Shown here: positions 27,842-36,395 of the stretch, in pieces
Layout of the letters: each line of letters starts with the position of its first letter
Numbering within the stretch: the first letter of the stretch is position 1
DNA from: Salinarimonas ramus
GTDB lineage: Bacteria > Pseudomonadota > Alphaproteobacteria > Rhizobiales > Beijerinckiaceae
Direction: 5' to 3'
DNA length: 64,000 bases
Assembly: GCF_014645695.1 (NCBI RefSeq)
Contig: NZ_BMMF01000001.1
Location: 248,001-312,000 of the forward strand
Notes under the pieces: generated by a model
The model's input: only the letters and a program-made list of their open reading frames with translations
Told to the model about the DNA's origin: nothing
Databases searched by the model: none
Made by a program: the position numbers and the translations under genes

Positions 27842-29515
27842 TCAGATCCGCATCAGAACGTCCATCATCTCGCGCACCGCCGACATCACCCGGGCGTTCG
27901 CCCCGTAGGCGGTCTGCAGCTGCACGAGCTGGGCCATCTCCTCGTCGACGTTGACGCCCGAGACGTTCGCGAAGCGACCCTCCACGGCGGCGAGCGCGAC
28001 GCGCTGGCCCTCGTCGAGGCGGGACGCGCTCGCGGCGGCGGCGCCCTGGACCTCGATGGTCCGGCGCACCGCCGAGGAGAGGTCCGCGCGGAAGGGCGAG
28101 GCGCCGGAGAGCCCGGCGTCGGAGGCGATGGTCTGCGCGCGGGCGAGGCCGTCGCGCATGGCGGCGGGGCGCGTGGCATCGCCGGCGAGGCCGTTGACGA
28201 GGAGGCTCGGGTCGTTGCGCACCGTCCCGTTCACCTGGATGCGCTGCGCGAAGCCGGTGATCGGGTCGGGCGTGCCGACGCCGGTGAAGGGAGCGTTCCC
28301 CGCATCCGTGAAGAAGGCGAAGGGGCCGGTGCCGGCGAGCGTCGGGTCGGCGTTGGTGCTCGACGCCGAGACGACGAGGCCGCCGGCCGGCACCGTCACC
28401 GTGCTACCGGCGAAGCCGCCGCCGATGGCGCCGAGCGCCGTATCGAGCTCGGCCTGCGTGCCGCTGAAGCGCTGGAAGCGACCGTTCACCGTCAGGTCTA
28501 CCGTGAGCGGCTCGGTGAAGGCGGAGAGGTCGAAGGTCGTGCCGCCCGTCTGCGTGACGGTGAGCCCCGTATCCGAGAAGGCGCGGGAAAGGCCCGCCGC
28601 CAGCTCGTCGAGCTGGCGCTGCGCCTGGACCAGCGTCTCGTCGCGCATCTCGAACGCGGCGGCGAGAGCGCCCGAGCGCAGCCCGCCCGCGGCGAGGAGA
28701 TCGGTGGGCGTGCCGCCCGGCGACATGATCGACAGCACGCCAACCGAAGGCGGGCTCGTATCGGCGCGCATGGCGGGCGTGAGGGTCGAGCGCGCGTCGA
28801 AGCGCAGCTCCAGCGCCCGTACGCCGTCGAACAGCGCCTGGCCGGCTCCGGTGGAGACCGTGACGCTGCCGTCCGCCGCCGGCTGGACGCGAATGTCCAT
28901 GAGCCGGGAGAGCTCGCCGACGAGCCGGTCGCGCTCGTCCGCGAGCGGCGCCGTCGACCCGCCCTCGACGATGGTGCGGTTCACGCGCTCGATGCCGCCG
29001 AGGAGCGCGTTCGCCTCGTCGACCATGGTCGCGATGCGCCCCTCCGCCTCCGTGCGCAGCGCCTGGACGCCGTTCGCGATGTTGCCGATGCGCGCGGCGA
29101 GCGTGCCGCCGGCCTCGATGACGCCGGAGCGCGTGGTGGGGTTGGCGGGGTCGTCGACGAGGCGATCGACCGCGCCCGAGAGCGCGTTCGTCAGCGTGTC
29201 GAGGGCGCTGGCGGAGCCCGGCGGGCCGTAGAGCCGCTCGAGCGCGCCCGACATGGTCGCGCGAAGGCCCGTGTATCCGGCGCCCGAGGTCTCCTGCCAG
29301 AGGCTGCGCTGGAGAACGCGGTCGAGCACCCGCTGGATCTCGCCCGTGCGAACGCCGGCGGAACGATCGCCGGCGACCTGCTCGACGGGCTGGAGGCGCC
29401 GCTTGGTGTAGCCGGCGCTGTCGGCGTTGGCGACGTTCTGAGAGACGAGCGCGATGCCGGCCTGCGTCGACCGGAGGCCCGACACGGCACTGCTCAAAGC
29501 GGACATCAATGTCAT
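27842..29515 (-). CDS. flgK: Flagellar hook-associated protein FlgK (HAP1)
   Basis: The 557-residue product has the N-terminal rod/hook signature SSAVSGLRSTQAGIALVSQN followed by VANADSAGYTKR, and the C-terminal FlgK signature GVNVDEEMAQLVQLQTAYGA. FlgK is exported through the flagellar apparatus and forms the first junction zone between hook and filament. The length is typical. It is followed closely by flgL on the same strand. The 175 bases upstream contain an AT-rich run (about 29586-29610) and a 12-bp inverted repeat, either of which could belong to its promoter region. No clear sigma-28 box was found. Confidence 0.95.
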   Translation of the reverse strand: MTLMSALSSAVSGLRSTQAGIALVSQNVANADSAGYTKRRLQPVEQVAGDRSAGVRTGEIQRVLDRVLQRSLWQETSGAGYTGLRATMSGALERLYGPPGSASALDTLTNALSGAVDRLVDDPANPTTRSGVIEAGGTLAARIGNIANGVQALRTEAEGRIATMVDEANALLGGIERVNRTIVEGGSTAPLADERDRLVGELSRLMDIRVQPAADGSVTVSTGAGQALFDGVRALELRFDARSTLTPAMRADTSPPSVGVLSIMSPGGTPTDLLAAGGLRSGALAAAFEMRDETLVQAQRQLDELAAGLSRAFSDTGLTVTQTGGTTFDLSAFTEPLTVDLTVNGRFQRFSGTQAELDTALGAIGGGFAGSTVTVPAGGLVVSASSTNADPTLAGTGPFAFFTDAGNAPFTGVGTPDPITGFAQRIQVNGTVRNDPSLLVNGLAGDATRPAAMRDGLARAQTIASDAGLSGASPFRADLSSAVRRTIEVQGAAAASASRLDEGQRVALAAVEGRFANVSGVNVDEEMAQLVQLQTAYGANARVMSAVREMMDVLMRI

Positions 29516-29633
29516 GGCCCGACCTCGCTCTCGACCCGGGGGGCGAGACCCGGGTGGCTTTCTGCCAGCAAGGACGATGCCACGGGAAAAGTGTTATTTT
29601 TGCTTTGCAGCGATCGCCGAGAGGCTTGCGCAT

Positions 29634-29671
29634 CCGGCAGATTCTGCCCGGTCGCGGGAAGAATCTGCCGG
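29634..29671. promoter_or_regulatory. Perfect 12-bp inverted repeat upstream of flgK
   Basis: CCGGCAGATTCT at 29634-29645 is repeated inverted as AGAATCTGCCGG at 29660-29671, with a 14-base loop. It lies between the end of the DJ-1/PfpI-type gene and the start of flgK. No T-run follows on either strand, so it is either a rho-type 3' end structure for the upstream gene or an operator. Confidence 0.5.
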
Positions 29672-29690
29672 ACGAGGTGCTCGCCGGACG

Positions 29691-30395
29691 TCAGGCGGCG
29701 GCGCGGACCTCCGCCAGGGCCTCGAGCATCAGCGCCGCGGCGCGCTCGCTCGACATCGGGTTCTGGCCCGTGACGATGCGCCCGTCGCGCACCGCATAGG
29801 ACGTGAAGGGTCCGCCCTTCTCGAAGCGGGCGCCGAGCGCGACGAGGCGGCTCTCCAGCAGGAAGGGCACCGTGTCCACGAGCCCGACCTTCGCCTCCTC
29901 CTCGTCGGTGAAGCCGTTGATGCGCACGCCCTCGACGAGCGGGCGCCCGTCGGGCCGCGTCGCGCCGACGAACCCGGCGGGTCCGTGGCACACCGAGCCG
30001 ACGATTCCGCCGGCGGCGTGAATCGTCGAGACCGCACGAGCCAAGGCCGCGTTGTCGGGAAAGTCCCACATCGTGCCGTGGCCGCCCGGCAGGAAGACGG
30101 CGTCGTAGCCCGACGGATCCACGTCGGCGATCGCGATGGTTCGGGAGAGCGCATCCATCGCGGCCTCGTCGGCGAGGAGGCGGCGCACGTCGGAGGGGCG
30201 CTTGGCCTCGTCGGCATCGAGGCTCGCGGGATCCGCCTTCGGCGCGCCGCCGGCGATCGAGGCGATCTCCACGGTGTGGCCGGCGTCGACGAAGGCGTAG
30301 TAGGGCGCGGCGAGCTCCTCGTAATAGTAGCCCGTCGCCTTGCCCGTGTCGCCGAGCGTGTGGTGGGACGTCAGCACGATGAGGATGCGAGCCAT
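29691..30395 (-). CDS. DJ-1/PfpI superfamily protein (Hsp31-like glutamine amidotransferase fold)
   Basis: From the ATG at 30395 the product is 234 residues. It has the type 1 glutamine amidotransferase-like fold with the nucleophile elbow GSVCHGPAGFV (cysteine near residue 130), and AVFLPGGHGTMWDF, which place it in the Hsp31/YajL branch of the DJ-1/PfpI superfamily. Members act as glyoxalase III, protein deglycases or chaperones; the exact role is unknown here. The gene stands alone between flgK and bpt, with hairpin-forming repeats on both sides. Confidence 0.85.
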   Translation of the reverse strand: MARILIVLTSHHTLGDTGKATGYYYEELAAPYYAFVDAGHTVEIASIAGGAPKADPASLDADEAKRPSDVRRLLADEAAMDALSRTIAIADVDPSGYDAVFLPGGHGTMWDFPDNAALARAVSTIHAAGGIVGSVCHGPAGFVGATRPDGRPLVEGVRINGFTDEEEAKVGLVDTVPFLLESRLVALGARFEKGGPFTSYAVRDGRIVTGQNPMSSERAAALMLEALAEVRAAA

Positions 30396-30425
30396 GGGGG
30401 AATATCTCCTTTGCGGACGCACGTC

Positions 30426-30464
30426 CGCGCGTTCTCGGGTGATCGGAAGACACGGGAACGCGCG
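30426..30464. promoter_or_regulatory. Inverted repeat upstream of the DJ-1/PfpI-type gene
   Basis: CGCGCGTTC at 30426-30434 pairs with GAACGCGCG at 30456-30464 across 21 bases. A smaller palindrome (GCGGAC-GCAC-GTCCGC) lies just beside it. The position fits either the 3' end of bpt or an operator for the gene at 29691-30395. Confidence 0.3.
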
Positions 30465-30586
30465 CGGCCGCGGAAAGGTCGACCGCATCGCGGGGCGTTG
30501 CGGTCACGGTCGCGCGAGCGTCGGCGGCGAGAGATCCGGAGAGGGGGGCGAAGGCCAGGCGTGCCGGCTGGAGCCGAGGCGCGCCG

Positions 30587-31336
30587 TCACTCCTCCACGC
30601 GGGTCCAGCCCTGCGAGAGGAGGCGTTCCTGAGGCATGAAGCGGGCCTTGTAGGCCATCTTGCGCGAGCCGCGCACCCAATAGCCGAGATAGACGTACGG
30701 CAGACCCATGGCGCGGGCGCGGGCGATGTGGTCGAGGATGACGAAGGTGCCGAGCGAGCGCGAGGCGAGCTCGGGATCGTAGAACGAGTAGACCATGGAC
30801 AGCCCGTCGGCGAGGACGTCCGTCAGGCACACGGCGACGATCGGCCCCTCCCCGCGCCCGTTGATGAACGTGTCCGGGCCGCGGCGGCGATACTCGACGA
30901 CCTTCGTCTCGATGTGGCTGTCCTCCACCATCATCGCGTAGTCGAGCACGGTCATGTCCACCATGCCGCCGTCGGAATGGCGGCTGTCGAGATAGCGGCG
31001 GAAGAGGGAATATTGATCACTCGTCGCCTGGTTCGGCATGGTGGCGCCGACGAGGTCGGCATTGGCCTTGCCGATGCGGCGCAGGTTGCGCGAGGGCTCG
31101 AACTCCGCCACCGGCACGCGCACGGACACGCAGGCCCGGCAGGTCTCGCAGGCGGGCCGGTACGCGATCGTCTGCGAGCGGCGAAAGCCGCCATGGGTGA
31201 GGATGTCGTTGAGCTCGCCCGCACGCCGCCCCACGAGGTGCGTGAACACCTTGCGCTCCTCCTGACCGGGAAGGTAGGGGCAGGGCGAGGGTGCCGTCAG
31301 GAAGAATTGCGGCGTTTCGCGGGAATGGCTCGTCAC
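30587..31336 (-). CDS. bpt: Aspartate/glutamate leucyltransferase Bpt
   Basis: The chosen GTG at 31336, with GAGGTCAG upstream, gives 249 residues, the usual length; the frame stays open for another 36 codons without a better ribosome site. The product has the cysteine cluster [18 protein letters not shown] near residue 60 and the C-terminal [19 protein letters not shown], both diagnostic of the ATE/Bpt family. Bpt attaches leucine from Leu-tRNA to proteins with N-terminal Asp or Glu, marking them for ClpAP through the N-degron pathway. It lies 129 bases downstream of the RDD gene on the same strand. Confidence 0.92.
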   Translation of the reverse strand: MTSHSRETPQFFLTAPSPCPYLPGQEERKVFTHLVGRRAGELNDILTHGGFRRSQTIAYRPACETCRACVSVRVPVAEFEPSRNLRRIGKANADLVGATMPNQATSDQYSLFRRYLDSRHSDGGMVDMTVLDYAMMVEDSHIETKVVEYRRRGPDTFINGRGEGPIVAVCLTDVLADGLSMVYSFYDPELASRSLGTFVILDHIARARAMGLPYVYLGYWVRGSRKMAYKARFMPQERLLSQGWTRVEE

Positions 31337-31465
31337 GCGGGTCTGACCTCGGCGAAGCGCGTCCGAACGGCTTTGACTGACGATACCATTCCCGGACGCG
31401 CCAACAAGCGCTTTTGCGTGCGCGATGCACGCCCGACGCTGCAATTTCGGGACGATAGGCGCGCG

Positions 31466-31957
31466 TCAGGTGGTCGCGTCGGCGCGGGTGACGATGATGT
31501 CGACGAGGAGATCGTGGCCCATCCGGCGGTCGTCGCGGGCGACGCCGACGACGACGTCGAGGAGCCACAGGAAGAACGTCGAGGTCGCGACCCAGAACAG
31601 CAGCGCGTGCACGGCGGCCGTGATGCCGTCGACGCGGCCGCTCGACTGCACGCGCGCGACGCGAAGCCCCATCATCCGCATGCCGATGGTCGCCTGGTTC
31701 GGCCCACCCACCGTCATCGCCGAATAGAGGAGGCCCACTGCCGGCACCAGGATCGCGAACAGCAGCCAGGCGAGGCCCAGCGTCAGAACGCCGAGCACCA
31801 GGATCGCCAGCGAGAACAGGATGACGAGCGCGCCGATGACGATCATGTCGAGACAGAAGGCGAAGAGGCGGCGCGAAAGCACGCCGTCCGTCGCGATGCG
31901 GATCTCGTAGCTCGGCCGCGGGGCCGGGAGGTCGGGATTGCGCTCGGTCGTGCTCAT
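31466..31957 (-). CDS. RDD family membrane protein
   Basis: The 163-residue product has the RDD layout: an Arg in the first membrane segment (LSRRLFAFCLDMIVIGALVI), then Asp residues in the first and last segments, and three to four hydrophobic stretches. The motif GGPNQATIGMRMMGLRV is typical. The function of RDD proteins is mostly unknown; some are Na+/H+ or Na+/Li+ antiporters. It sits 18 bases after the threonine ammonia-lyase gene and is probably co-transcribed. Confidence 0.85.
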   Translation of the reverse strand: MSTTERNPDLPAPRPSYEIRIATDGVLSRRLFAFCLDMIVIGALVILFSLAILVLGVLTLGLAWLLFAILVPAVGLLYSAMTVGGPNQATIGMRMMGLRVARVQSSGRVDGITAAVHALLFWVATSTFFLWLLDVVVGVARDDRRMGHDLLVDIIVTRADATT

Positions 31958-31975
31958 GTCGGTCGCGTCGCTCTC

Positions 31976-33214
31976 TCAGGGTCCGAGGTTCGAGAGGCCT
32001 CGGGGGTCGATGCGCGTCGGGGCGTAGCCCTCCCGCGCCAGCGTGGCGAGCACCTCGGAGGTGTGCGCCGCGCCCCGCGTCTCGATCGTGACGTCCACCG
32101 TCACGCCCTTGGCGGGAACATCGAGATAGAGACGACCGTGCGAAACTTCCAGGATGTTGGCGCCCAGAGCCCCCAATCGCGTTGCGATGCGCCCGAGCAG
32201 GCCCGGCCGGTCGTTCGACCAGATGCGGAAGGAGACGATGCGTTCCTCGCGCTCGAGCTCGCGCACCATGACGGAGGCGAGGATGCGCGGATCAATGTTG
32301 CCGCCGCACACGACGACCCCCGCCGCGCGTCCGTGGAAGAGCTCAGGGCGCGCCAGCATGGCGGCGATGCCGGCGGCGCCCGCGCCCTCGGCCATGATCC
32401 GCTGCGAGGTGGCGCACAGGTTCACCGCACGCTCGATCTCCGGCTCGTCGACCAGCACGATCTCGTCGACGAGGTCGCGCACGATGGGCAGCGTCAGCCC
32501 GCCGGGGCGCTTGACGGCGATACCCTCGGCGAGCGTCGCGCCGCCGACGGGCAGCGTCTCGCCGTGAATCGCGTTGCGGAAGGAGGGGTAGAGCCGCGTC
32601 TCGACGCCGACGATGCGGATCGCGGGCGCGATCGCCTTCGCGGCCACGGCCATGCCGGCCGCGAGCCCGCCGCCGCCGATGGGCACGACGAGCATCTCGA
32701 GGCCGGGCGCGTCCTCCAGCATCTCGAGGGCGATCGTCCCCTGCCCCGCGATGACGCGCGCGTCGTCGTAGGGGTGGACGAAGACGAGCGCCTCCGCCTC
32801 GGCGAGCCGCCGCGCCTCCGTCTCGGCCTCCGCGACGGTCTCGCCGGAGAGGACGACGCGTGCGCCGTGCGAGCGGGTGTTCTCCACCTTCACGAGCGGC
32901 GTGCCCTCGGGCATCACGATCGTCGCCGGCACGCCGAGCCGGGCCGCGTGGTAGGCCACCGCCTGCGCGTGGTTGCCGGCCGACATGGCGACGACGCCGC
33001 GGGCGCGCTCGTGCGCGTCGAGCGCCGCGAGGCGGTTGGCCGCCCCGCGCTCCTTGAAGGCGCCCGTGGGCTGCATCGTCTCGAGCTTCAGCCACAGCCG
33101 CGCGCCGAGACGCTCGGACAGCCGCGGGGCGGCGACGAGAGGCGTGCGCAGGACGTGGGGCGCGATGGTCTCGGCCGCCCGCCGCACGTCGTCGATGGAG
33201 ACCGCGTAGGTCAT
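31976..33214 (-). CDS. Threonine ammonia-lyase with C-terminal ACT domain
   Basis: From the ATG at 33214 the product is 412 residues. The PLP-binding lysine is in PTGAFKERGAANRL (about residue 57), the phosphate-binding loop in PIGGGGLAAGM (about 185), and a C-terminal ACT domain spans about 330-412 (SNDRPGLLGRIATRLGALGANI). This is the single-ACT type of threonine dehydratase, which converts threonine to 2-oxobutanoate and ammonia, for isoleucine synthesis or threonine breakdown. Serine may also be a substrate. It is followed by an RDD gene and preceded at 22 bases by an MBL-fold hydrolase gene. Confidence 0.92.
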   Translation of the reverse strand: MTYAVSIDDVRRAAETIAPHVLRTPLVAAPRLSERLGARLWLKLETMQPTGAFKERGAANRLAALDAHERARGVVAMSAGNHAQAVAYHAARLGVPATIVMPEGTPLVKVENTRSHGARVVLSGETVAEAETEARRLAEAEALVFVHPYDDARVIAGQGTIALEMLEDAPGLEMLVVPIGGGGLAAGMAVAAKAIAPAIRIVGVETRLYPSFRNAIHGETLPVGGATLAEGIAVKRPGGLTLPIVRDLVDEIVLVDEPEIERAVNLCATSQRIMAEGAGAAGIAAMLARPELFHGRAAGVVVCGGNIDPRILASVMVRELEREERIVSFRIWSNDRPGLLGRIATRLGALGANILEVSHGRLYLDVPAKGVTVDVTIETRGAAHTSEVLATLAREGYAPTRIDPRGLSNLGP

Positions 33215-33236
33215 GCGGGATGCGCCTTTGCACTCG

Positions 33237-33893
33237 TCAGCCGACGAGGAACGGGTTCGTCTGCCGCTCCTGGCCGAGCGTCGACATCGGTCCGTGGCCG
33301 CACAGGAACGCGATGTCGTCGCCCAGCGGCAGGAGCTTCGTGCGGATCGTCTCGATGAGCTGGTCGTGGTCCCCGCCCGGCAGGTCGCTACGGCCCACCG
33401 AGCCCGCGAAGACCACGTCGCCCACGAGCGCGAAGCGATCGGCTTTGGAGACGTAGGTGACGCTGCCCGGCGAATGGCCGGGGGTGTGGAGCACGTCGAA
33501 GACGATGCCGCCGACCTCGACCGTGTCACCCTCGTCGAGCCAGCGGTCCACCGTCACCGGGCGCGCCGGCGGCAGGCCGTAGGCCTGAGCGGTGCCCGTG
33601 AGCTGCTCGCCCATGAACATCGCATCCGCCGGATGCGGGCCGATCACCGGCACGTTCAGCGCGTCGCGCAGCTCCTCGACGCCGCAGACGTGGTCGACAT
33701 GGCCGTGGGTGAGCAGGATCGCCTCGATCGTCGCCCCGGTCTGGCGGATCGCCTCGAGAATGTTCGGCACGTCGCCCCCGGGATCGACGACGACGCCGCG
33801 CATCGTGTCGCGCGCGAAGAGCACGGAGCAATTCTGCTGGAACGGCGTCACCGGCACGATGATCGCGCCGAGCCTCGGTTCCTGTTCGGCCAT
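33237..33893 (-). CDS. Metallo-beta-lactamase fold hydrolase (glyoxalase II-like)
   Basis: From the ATG at 33893 the product is 218 residues. It has the zinc-binding motif THGHVDHVCG (about residue 61), a second metal histidine in HTPGHSPGSV (about 138) and an Asp in LVGDVVFAGSVGRSDL (about 160). This is the YcbL/glyoxalase II-like branch of the MBL fold, cytoplasmic hydrolases of thioesters. The LPGGDHDQLIETI stretch is typical of YcbL-type enzymes. The physiological substrate is not known; S-lactoylglutathione is a candidate. It lies upstream of the threonine ammonia-lyase gene on the same strand. Confidence 0.9.
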   Translation of the reverse strand: MAEQEPRLGAIIVPVTPFQQNCSVLFARDTMRGVVVDPGGDVPNILEAIRQTGATIEAILLTHGHVDHVCGVEELRDALNVPVIGPHPADAMFMGEQLTGTAQAYGLPPARPVTVDRWLDEGDTVEVGGIVFDVLHTPGHSPGSVTYVSKADRFALVGDVVFAGSVGRSDLPGGDHDQLIETIRTKLLPLGDDIAFLCGHGPMSTLGQERQTNPFLVG

Positions 33894-33967
33894 CGGGGTC
33901 TCCCGCGAGCTGGAAAGCCAGATTTGTCGCACGCCCGTCGACCGGTGACCACCCCGGGGCTGCCCCC

Positions 33968-34525
33968 CTACTCCTCCGGCGGGCGGCGATGCGTGGCGGC
34001 GACGCGGGCGACCTCCTCGTAGATGCCGGCGAGGAGGTTGAGCGTGCGGGTGGCCTCCGCCATGCGCTCGGAGAAGCCCGGCACGCTCTCCACCGCCGAG
34101 ACGAGGAGCGCGCGACGGATGCGGGCATAGGCGTCCGTCACCTCGCGCCCGCGGTCCGTCACGGCGTAGACGACGCCGGTGCGCCCCGAGCCGGAGCGCG
34201 CCACGAGGCCCGCGCCGATGAGCTTGCGCAGGCTGTATTGGATGTTGGGCACGTCGTCGCGATTGGCGAGGCGGGCGAGCTCCTTCACCGATTTCGGCCG
34301 GTCGTTCATGCGGATCATGTGCAGGAGCGCGTTCTCCGGCCCGCTCGCGGCGAGATCGATGGCGCCCGCGAGGCATTCGGACTGCCAGCGCCCGAACGAT
34401 TCGAACGTGCGCATGATCGCGAACTCGAGCTCGGTGAAGGACACCTCCTCGCGCGTGCGCGCCAGGTGCCAGCGCCGATCGAGCGCCTCCACGTCCTCGC
34501 TCCCGCTCCGCCTCTCCCGCGCCAT
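33968..34525 (-). CDS. MarR-type winged-helix regulator
   Basis: The 185-residue product has a MarR-like layout: an N-terminal dimer helix, a winged helix-turn-helix at about residues 75-130 (SVKELARLANRDDVPNIQYSLRKL) with a wing containing RTGVVYAVTDRGREV, and a C-terminal helix. It is divergent from the flavin-dependent monooxygenase gene. The intergenic region holds a 25-base imperfect palindrome over the likely -10 element of that gene, so the regulator probably represses the monooxygenase/flavin reductase pair and its own gene until a ligand appears. This is inference from position and layout. Confidence 0.8.
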   Translation of the reverse strand: MARERRSGSEDVEALDRRWHLARTREEVSFTELEFAIMRTFESFGRWQSECLAGAIDLAASGPENALLHMIRMNDRPKSVKELARLANRDDVPNIQYSLRKLIGAGLVARSGSGRTGVVYAVTDRGREVTDAYARIRRALLVSAVESVPGFSERMAEATRTLNLLAGIYEEVARVAATHRRPPEE

Positions 34526-34571
34526 CCGCTCCCCCGTCTCGACAGGCCGCGACGATAGCCGCCGCGACAGC

Positions 34572-34600
34572 TTGTTTCAAAATCGAATTTCAAATAGACT
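34572..34600 (+). promoter_or_regulatory. Predicted promoter of the LLM monooxygenase gene
   Basis: TTGTTT (34572-34577) and TAGACT (34595-34600) are separated by exactly 17 bases in an AT-rich stretch unlike its surroundings. The -10 element lies inside the palindrome at 34588-34612. Confidence 0.55.
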
Positions 34601-34612
34601 TTCTATTCTAAA
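34588..34612. promoter_or_regulatory. Candidate MarR-type operator
   Basis: Two 11-base arms (TTTCAAATAGA and TCTATTCTAAA) are inverted with 9 of 11 matches around a 3-base centre. The site covers the predicted -10 of the monooxygenase gene and lies 62 bases from the start of the divergent MarR-type gene. Confidence 0.55.
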
Positions 34613-34638
34613 ATCCATCGGAAAACCGAGGGGAACAC

Positions 34639-35751
34639 ATGCCTACCAGCCACAATCCGCAGACGCGCAATCCCATGTTCGCCGAGAAGCGGTTCCTTCT
34701 GGGGACCTTCTCCTCGAACTGCTCCTCCGGCATGTCGGTCACGAAGGTGCCCGAGCGCTGGGTCAACTCGTTCGAGAACAACGTGCGCCTCGCCAAGCTG
34801 CTCGACGAGGCGGGCATCGACTTCATGCTGCCCATCGCCCGCTGGATCGGCTACGGCGGCGAGACGGACTTCCACGGCTCGGTGCTGGAGACGATGACCT
34901 GGGCGGCGGGTCTCCTCGCCCACACCAAGGACATCGCCGTCTTCGCGACGATTCACACCGCGGCGAACAATCCCGTCGTCGTCGCCAAGCAGATCGCCAC
35001 CATCGACCAGATCGGCCAGGGCCGCGCCGGCCTCAACATCGTGGCCGGCTGGAACAAGCCGGAATACGAGGCGCTCGGCCTGACGCTGCCGGACGACCAC
35101 GAGACACGCTACGGCTACGCGCAGGAATGGTTCGACGTCGTGCGCAAGCTCTGGCGCGAGACCGAGTATTTCGACTGGGAGGGGCGCTACTTCAAGCTCA
35201 AGCACGTGCGCGGCGACCCGCGCCCGGTCTCCGGCACGCCGCCGATCCTCAACGCCGCAGGCTCGCCGCAGGGCCGCGAGTTCGCCACGCGCAACGCCAA
35301 CTTCCTGTTCACGCCCGCCATCGACCTCGCCCGCTCCAAGGACGAGATCGCCGAGCTAAAAGGGCAGGCGGCGACGCACGGGCGCGAGGTGGGCGTGCTC
35401 ACCTTCTCCCACGTCATCTGCCGGCCCACCGAGGAGGAGGCGCTCGCCTATCTGCAATACACGGCGCGCGACAACGCGGATTGGGAGGCGGTGGACAACC
35501 TCGTGCGGCTCCAGTTCGCGCACGCGCATTCCTTCCCGCACGATCTCCTCGCGCTCATCCGCGACCGCTTCGCCATGGGTCACGGCGGATTTCCCCTGAT
35601 CGGGACGCCGCAGCAGGTGGCGGACGGGATCACGTCGCTGGCGGAGGCGGGCTTTCGCGGGACGACGCTCTCCTTCGTCGACTACGTGGCCGAATTCCCC
35701 TACTTCCGCGACACGGTCCTGCCGATCCTCGCCGAGCGCGGCCTGCGCTGA
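34639..35751 (+). CDS. LLM-class flavin-dependent monooxygenase (RutA/SfnG-like)
   Basis: The 370-residue product is a luciferase-like (LLM) TIM-barrel monooxygenase. The run MLPIARWIGYGGETDFHGSV, the NIVAGWNKPEYEALG stretch and the RYGYAQEWFDVVRKLW helix match the subgroup of RutA and SfnG, two-component enzymes that use reduced FMN from a separate reductase. The flavin reductase gene 59 bases downstream supplies the partner. The substrate is unknown; pyrimidines and organosulfur compounds are used by relatives. No other rut or sfn gene is nearby. The ATG follows a GAGGGGAA ribosome site. Confidence 0.85.
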   Translation: MPTSHNPQTRNPMFAEKRFLLGTFSSNCSSGMSVTKVPERWVNSFENNVRLAKLLDEAGIDFMLPIARWIGYGGETDFHGSVLETMTWAAGLLAHTKDIAVFATIHTAANNPVVVAKQIATIDQIGQGRAGLNIVAGWNKPEYEALGLTLPDDHETRYGYAQEWFDVVRKLWRETEYFDWEGRYFKLKHVRGDPRPVSGTPPILNAAGSPQGREFATRNANFLFTPAIDLARSKDEIAELKGQAATHGREVGVLTFSHVICRPTEEEALAYLQYTARDNADWEAVDNLVRLQFAHAHSFPHDLLALIRDRFAMGHGGFPLIGTPQQVADGITSLAEAGFRGTTLSFVDYVAEFPYFRDTVLPILAERGLR

Positions 35752-35810
35752 GGGAGGCGATCCCGGGCGGCCGCGCGCCGTCCGGGCCCGCCCGACGACG
35801 GAGATCAACG

Positions 35811-36395
35811 ATGCATTCGCCATCCCCCGCAAAGCCCGCCGCGCACGTCGAGGACAGGCGCACCTCCCCCCACGACGATCCGGCCTCGGCGCACGACTTC
35901 AAGCGCGCCATGCGCCTTCACGGTTCGCAGGTGGTCATCGTCACCGCCGGCACCGGCGAGGCGCTCACCGGCATGACCTGCACCTCGCTCTCGTCGCTGA
36001 GCGTCTCCCCGCCCGCGGTGACGCTGTGCGTGGCGACGAGCGCGTCCATCCATCCCGTCATGGCGCAGACCCGCCGTTTCGGCATCAGCGGCCTCGCCCC
36101 GCACCACGCGTGGCTGGCGGATCGATTCGCCGGGCGGGACGGGTCGAAGGGCGCGGAGCGCTTCACGCAGGGCGCATGGGAGGCGCTGTCCTCGGGCGCG
36201 CCCGTTCTCAAGGACGCGACCTTCGCGCTCGATTGCGTGGTCGATTCGATGATCCCCTGGCGCACGCACGCGATCGTCGTGGGGCGCGTGCTCGCCATCG
36301 CGGTCGCAGGTGGCGAAAGCCTCCTGCACCGCGACGGCGCCTATGCGGGAGCGGTGCCGCTCACGCCTGCATCGCCCCCGCCGCGCGGCGCATGA
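35811..36395 (+). CDS. Flavin reductase family protein
   Basis: From the ATG at 35811 the product is 194 residues. After a polar N-terminus of about 30 residues it has the flavin-reductase fold typical of the small subunit of two-component monooxygenases: FKRAMRLHGSQVVIVTAG, then TGMTCTSLSSLSVSPPAV, and later CVVDSMIPWRTHAIVVGRVLA. It should reduce FMN with NADH or NADPH and hand it to the LLM monooxygenase encoded just upstream. Its last 35 bases overlap the end of the convergent SDR gene. Confidence 0.88.
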   Translation: MHSPSPAKPAAHVEDRRTSPHDDPASAHDFKRAMRLHGSQVVIVTAGTGEALTGMTCTSLSSLSVSPPAVTLCVATSASIHPVMAQTRRFGISGLAPHHAWLADRFAGRDGSKGAERFTQGAWEALSSGAPVLKDATFALDCVVDSMIPWRTHAIVVGRVLAIAVAGGESLLHRDGAYAGAVPLTPASPPPRGA

